64,000 nucleotides of DNA from Tetrahymena thermophila SB210. Lineage: Eukaryota; Ciliophora; Oligohymenophorea; Hymenostomatida; Tetrahymenidae. The stretch covers positions 372,001 through 436,000 of the forward strand of contig NW_002476250.1 in the NCBI RefSeq assembly GCF_000189635.1, read 5' to 3'. The position numbers were made by a program, and so were the translations under genes. The notes under the pieces were generated by a model, which saw only the letters and a list, made by a program, of their open reading frames with translations, searched no databases and had not been told where the DNA came from. Of this stretch, positions 60,311 to 64,000 are shown piece by piece; the first letter of the stretch is position 1, and each line of letters opens with the position of its first letter.

Positions 60311-61597
60311 TCTTTTTTATATTGTTAAATTGGAGATTTTTAATTAATTTCTAACATCAAAAATAATATATTATTAATTTGAAATATTTCGCTTAATAGT
60401 AAATAACTTCATTTAATTTTAGAAAAATAGTGCCCACAAGAATTTTAATTTTTTAACAATAACCAATCCAATCTCATAACTAACTTTTAACATTCATTTT
60501 AATAAAAACCCCAAGCAAATAATAAAATGCATCTACCCCACTTGTAACTCTTAAAAGGTAGAATTTTCTAAATAAAAAAACATTTTAAAAATTTCTAAAT
60601 ACAAACTAATAAGTTCATTAGAAAATAGCTCCCAAAAAATAATTAAATTAAACTGTTATCTCATCTTTAAAAAAACATACATTAAATGAAATTAATTATC
60701 AAAAATAGGAGTTTTAACTAATCTTACCAATAATCTAATTATCTTTCTAAACAATATTTGCACGTAATTTTCCAATACATATTTTGATGATTATAAAAGA
60801 TAAACGTATTTATTTTCTATTATTACAAATTTAACTTAAACTAAAATTGTAAAATTGTGTAATATTCTTCATTAAAATGTATAAATATGTATTTCTATAT
60901 TTCTTAAATAAACGATTGAATATTTTATTTCGCAAAGATAAACTTTGGAGTGATACATTTTTAGCAGTTATTTATTATTTCCATTAAAACATTAAAACGT
61001 AAAAATGAACCTAGTAATAAATTTCTTCTTTTTTTAATGTTATTGCCTTTAAAAATGAATGCTAAAAATAGAAAATAGATTTAAAAGATAATAGTTAAAA
61101 TTATTTTTTTACATATCTATAAATGATGTTTATATACGATTTTACATAACAGAAGCGACATAACTACATATATCAGGTTTTAATATGCTAAACTTGTGTA
61201 AAAATATGGTATTAATTCAATTAAAATTATTAATAAATTTTTTTTGAGAAAGGAAAAGAGAGTAAGGGAGATAAGTTCGAAGTAAATACATGGATTTATA
61301 TCTAATTTTCTTTTTATTATTTTATATTTTTCTGTTTTTAATATAAATTATTTCTTAAATTATGGCTTTTATAATTATTATAATTCAACCATTATTGATT
61401 GATTTTATCTATATTTTTTGTGTAAAATAGTAGGTTATAATTAGAAAACCTAGCAGTGATTATAACAAGAGAGAGCAGTAAAAGTGTTAAAGAATTAATA
61501 TTTTTATTTAATTGGTTATTTATATTTTATATTATTAAAATCTAAATTTTCTTTTAAAATGGAATGGAGTGTAATTTTAATTTGGTTAATATTTTTT
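60311..61597. other. intergenic, 1.3 kb
   Basis: AT-rich spacer upstream of channel copy B. A plus frame from ATG 60527 is about the length expected by chance. A purine-rich patch (GAGAAAGGAAAAGAGAGTAAGGGAG) lies near 61246-61270. No gene can be supported. Confidence 0.45.
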
Positions 61598-62378
61598 TCA
61601 AAAGGGGATAATTGAATTTTAAAGCTAAAATTCCATCACTGATTTTTGACTGACACGCACTTTCTTCTTTTTAGCTTTCTTTTATTCAGATGAGTGCTGT
61701 TCCCTGAACAAATCATGTACTTAATCAGTTTTATTCAAAGCAGATGAGTCATTATTTTATAAATAGCTTTACTCAAAATTAATCTAATTTGAATCTTGGT
61801 AGTTAGAAGTATTTCTGGTTTGATCCAATTACGATAAAACCATTTATTCATAATGATTTGGTATTTCAAATTCTTACATAAATTCCTACTTTTACTAAAA
61901 TTAAGTCTCTTTAAGATTAGATTCACTCACACTAGGTTCTGTTTTTGCAGGTGTAGTAATATCAATTATATCCATATCAAGTTCATTTTTACTAGACAAT
62001 TCAAAGGATCCACGTATTCTTCCTCCATTATCTGATTTTGCCTTTTCATTTTCTTCTGTATCGACACTCTCTGGTCCATGCTTTTTTATTTTTCTCATTT
62101 GTAACCTCTTTTAGATAAGACTAAGTTGAGTATCTGTGTCTCTTTATATAATTTTTTTGTTATGGCGGATGTCTTGGCTGTGAGAATTAATTAGGGTCTT
62201 TACTGACTCTTTGGTATCCTATTATTATATGTACTTCATATTAAGTTCTAATTCTTTTTGGCGTTATTTGCTTATATTTTCATCGCAGCTAAATTCTAGC
62301 TTATCTTTCTTTAAGTCAAACTTTTTTATAATAGAAATAATTAAAAAAATATTTATATTTTCACATCTTATTCACCAT
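61598..62378 (-). CDS. charged Gln-rich protein, unknown
   Basis: Not recognised. The frame is solid from about 62305 to TGA 61598. It reads KKDKLEFSCDENISKQRQKE, then SVKTLINSHSQDIRHNKKII, then MRKIKKHGPESVDTEENEKA, an acidic/Ser stretch with DMDIIDITTPAKTEPSVSES, Gln-rich sequence and a basic KKAKKKKVRVSQKS near the end. The 5' end is uncertain. A possible first exon is the single ATG at 62378 joined by a GTGAAT/AAAAAAG intron to FDLKKDKLEF; internal ATGs at 62238 and 62098 are the alternatives. The Lys-rich end and Ser/Thr-Pro sites suggest a nuclear phosphoprotein, which is only a guess. The next gene upstream ends 70 bases away. Confidence 0.5.
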
Positions 62379-62448
62379 TTAAAATTTCAATTGTGTTGTT
62401 TTTTTTTTTATAATATGCTTATGGAATTGTTTAAATCATAAATTTTAT

Positions 62449-63272
62449 TCAAATTTCCGTTATTTTGTACAGAAGTGAATATTAATATTATTTGTTATCA
62501 ATAAAATGAGTTATTCTACTAAGTTGATTATAAAAAAATACTCGCTTTTCCACATGTTTAATTTGTAAAACTCTCAAAAAATTATTGGCTAAAAAAAGTT
62601 GAAGCTAATTAGAAAATATAATTACTGGAAGTTCCTCATTAGGCTCAGATTTTAATTCTTCTTATGCCTTGTCTATTGCCATGTTTACATTCTATTTAAG
62701 CAAAAGAGATCTAGTTTTATTTTTAAAAATCAAGTATTTGTCACTTTTAATACTCTCGTAGTATTCGATTGCAATCTATTTTTTTATAAAAATCATTATT
62801 AAAAAGATAAATAGGCTATTTTTATCTCAAATGAATTTCAATTCAACATTTTATTTGCTAAACTGCTTAAAAGTATATTATTTTTTGCCTTTAATTGTAT
62901 CAACAAAGCAATATCAATTTTTTCACTATCTTATACTACTAATAAGCTATAGGAACCAGCTAAAAAGTGTTATTTTTTAAATAGTATTTGATATTACAAA
63001 AATTTGGAATAACTTAATTCAAAATGGTTCCATTTTATTTTGATAATAATTTTTCAGATCTTATTGAAAGTTAATGCGAAAATACTTACTGCATATAGTT
63101 CGACTAAGCGATTAATGACTTGTATATCAACGTTAGGATGCTCTGCCTCGAGTTCTAAATTAAATACTTCATCTGAAAAATTTGGTGGAAGCTGAGGTGC
63201 TTAATTTTCTATAGCATCTTTCTTTTTTCCACTTTCAGAGTTTGTTCCTAATTTCAGTAAGCTTTTTAACAT
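62449..63272 (-). CDS. small helical protein, unknown
   Basis: Two exons, 63272-63090 and 62775-62449, separated by a 314-nt GT-AG intron (GTAAGT to AAATAG). They join in frame to 169 residues. The first exon reads MLKSLLKLGTNSESGKKKDA then PQLPPNFSDEVFNLELEAEH and DIQVINRLVELYA. The second continues IAIEYYESIKSDKYLIFKNK, then LLLKQNVNMAIDKAQEELKS and a less conserved-looking end. The LVELYA|IAIEYYESI continuity across the junction supports the intron. It has an all-alpha look, resembling helical-hairpin domains such as MIT, but no family can be named. No signal peptide. Same strand as its neighbour, with 70 bases between the two. Confidence 0.65.
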
Positions 63273-63452
63273 TTTACTTGCCCTATTTATTACTATTTAA
63301 TCAAGGAAAATTATATTTTTTTTGTTTGCTCTTCTCTTTATCCTTTTTTTTCCTTTTATTTTTTTCTACTATTCAGGCTAATATTTTTTGTTTTTTTTAT
63401 TAATAAATTGCATAGATTTTTTTACTTTCCTTCTCTTAATTTATTAATCAAA

Positions 63453-63722
63453 ATGCCAGCTCTTCTCTTTTTCATGGCATCCATCAAAGCTCATTCTAAG
63501 TTAATAATAATTACCACTCTTCTTATTCTTTTTTGCCAAATAAATTAATACAAACCATTAGGAATTTCAACTGAGCTTTTATTTCAAGATGTTCAATTGC
63601 AAAATTATGCATTTTATTTTAGTTCATTTCAAGGAATGGATGATGTATATTGAAATTATTCAAACATAATTTTTAATTATCAGATCAGCAAACAAAAATT
63701 ATTTATAATTCAATTTTTTTGA
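63453..63722 (+). CDS. possible small secreted protein
   Basis: ATG 63453 starts MPALLFFMASIKAHSKLIII followed by TTLLILFC, a signal-peptide or signal-anchor type N-terminus, then QINQYKPLGISTELLFQDVQ. Without splicing the frame ends at TGA 63653 (66 residues). A 39-nt GT-AG pair at 63645-63683 would extend it to TGA 63722 (76 residues). Context AAAATG is good and GC is higher than in flanking DNA, but the frame is short and unrecognised. The window ends soon after. Confidence 0.35.
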
Positions 63723-64000
63723 TGAGTTAATATTATTTTTTAATAATAATTTTAAACTCCCTAATTTAACTTATTTTTTAATTTTATTGTGTATTATTTT
63801 TTTATTTACTGTTTTTTTTAATCCTTCATTTTTATAATTTTTTATTCTACATTAACAAATTGTAGTGATACTAATAAATTCTGTTAAATTTGTTTTACCA
63901 TACAATTTAAATTCGGTAAGAAATAGATAATAAATAACTAAATAAATAAAAAAAGTATTCACATTATTGGTAAAATATTTTTTTTAATTGAAAAATATGA

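Noticed and set aside
60527-60788. Plus frame beginning MHLPHLQLLKGR
   Set aside because: Length (~86 codons) is typical of chance when only TGA stops translation; composition matches spacer and no motif is present.
62211-62441. Plus-strand frame of 76 codons
   Set aside because: Opposite the 5' part of the 61598-62378 gene and the spacer; no independent support.
1-64000. tRNA, rRNA, snRNA, transposon, IES-type or CRISPR features
   Set aside because: No box-B-like TTCGAnTCC with paired arms, no rRNA core motifs, no transposase frame and no regularly spaced repeats were seen; short tetranucleotide runs are ordinary for this composition.

Overview
The window is nuclear DNA of a ciliate and reads as macronuclear (expressed, unscrambled) sequence. 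The DNA is extremely AT-rich. In every convincing gene TAA and TAG appear many times inside conserved protein sequence, where they must encode glutamine, and TGA is the only stop. Introns are AT-rich GT-AG introns, mostly about 40-170 nt with a few longer ones, and genes are monocistronic and spread over 64 kb. That combination suits Tetrahymena or a close relative. Paramecium has introns of about 20-35 nt, and Oxytricha has gene-sized chromosomes. No telomere repeat, rRNA, tRNA, transposon or CRISPR array was recognised. All calls below were translated by hand with TAA/TAG = Gln.

Layout. 0.4-12.5 kb, all plus: a TPR protein, glutamyl-tRNA synthetase, a Ser/Gln-rich multi-pass membrane protein with a 619-nt intron, and a second intron-less TPR protein. 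13.2-18.1 kb, minus: a KIF12-like kinesin and an unrecognised protein. 18.9-21.3 kb, plus: a sperm-tail PG-rich repeat (axonemal type) protein, divergent from its upstream neighbour. 21.7-33.8 kb, a run of minus genes: a large coiled-coil protein, a TM9SF/EMP70 (nonaspanin) membrane protein, snurportin-1, a protein ending in a ubiquitin-like domain with a C-terminal Gly-Gly, and a small hypothetical protein. 35.7-36.1 kb, plus: a 55-residue endosulfine-like protein. 36.9-42.3 kb, minus: a tail-anchored SNARE and two low-complexity proteins. 44.8-55.0 kb, plus: a five-EF-hand protein, a protein with a predicted N-myristoyl/palmitoyl terminus, and a large Asn/Lys/Gln-rich protein. 55.9-63.3 kb, minus: two tandem paralogous SK-type potassium channels and two unrecognised proteins. 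A possible small secreted protein lies on the plus strand near the end.

The genes do not form a pathway. Several themes recur: membrane traffic (TM9SF, SNARE), calcium and excitability (EF-hand protein, SK channels), cilia and microtubules (kinesin, PG-rich repeat protein), and nuclear import and translation (snurportin, GluRS). The observations most worth checking are the protein with a ubiquitin-like C-terminus ending exactly in Gly-Gly, the tandem SK channels with a shared C-terminal tail and an apparent GC-AG intron at a conserved position, the tiny endosulfine-like gene whose start codon sits alone in its first exon, and the exon-like reading frame inside the 619-nt intron.

Limits: exon borders come from reading frame, GT-AG rule and family similarity seen by eye. 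With a single stop codon at this base composition, chance open frames of about 100 codons are common, so small unsupported frames are given low confidence.
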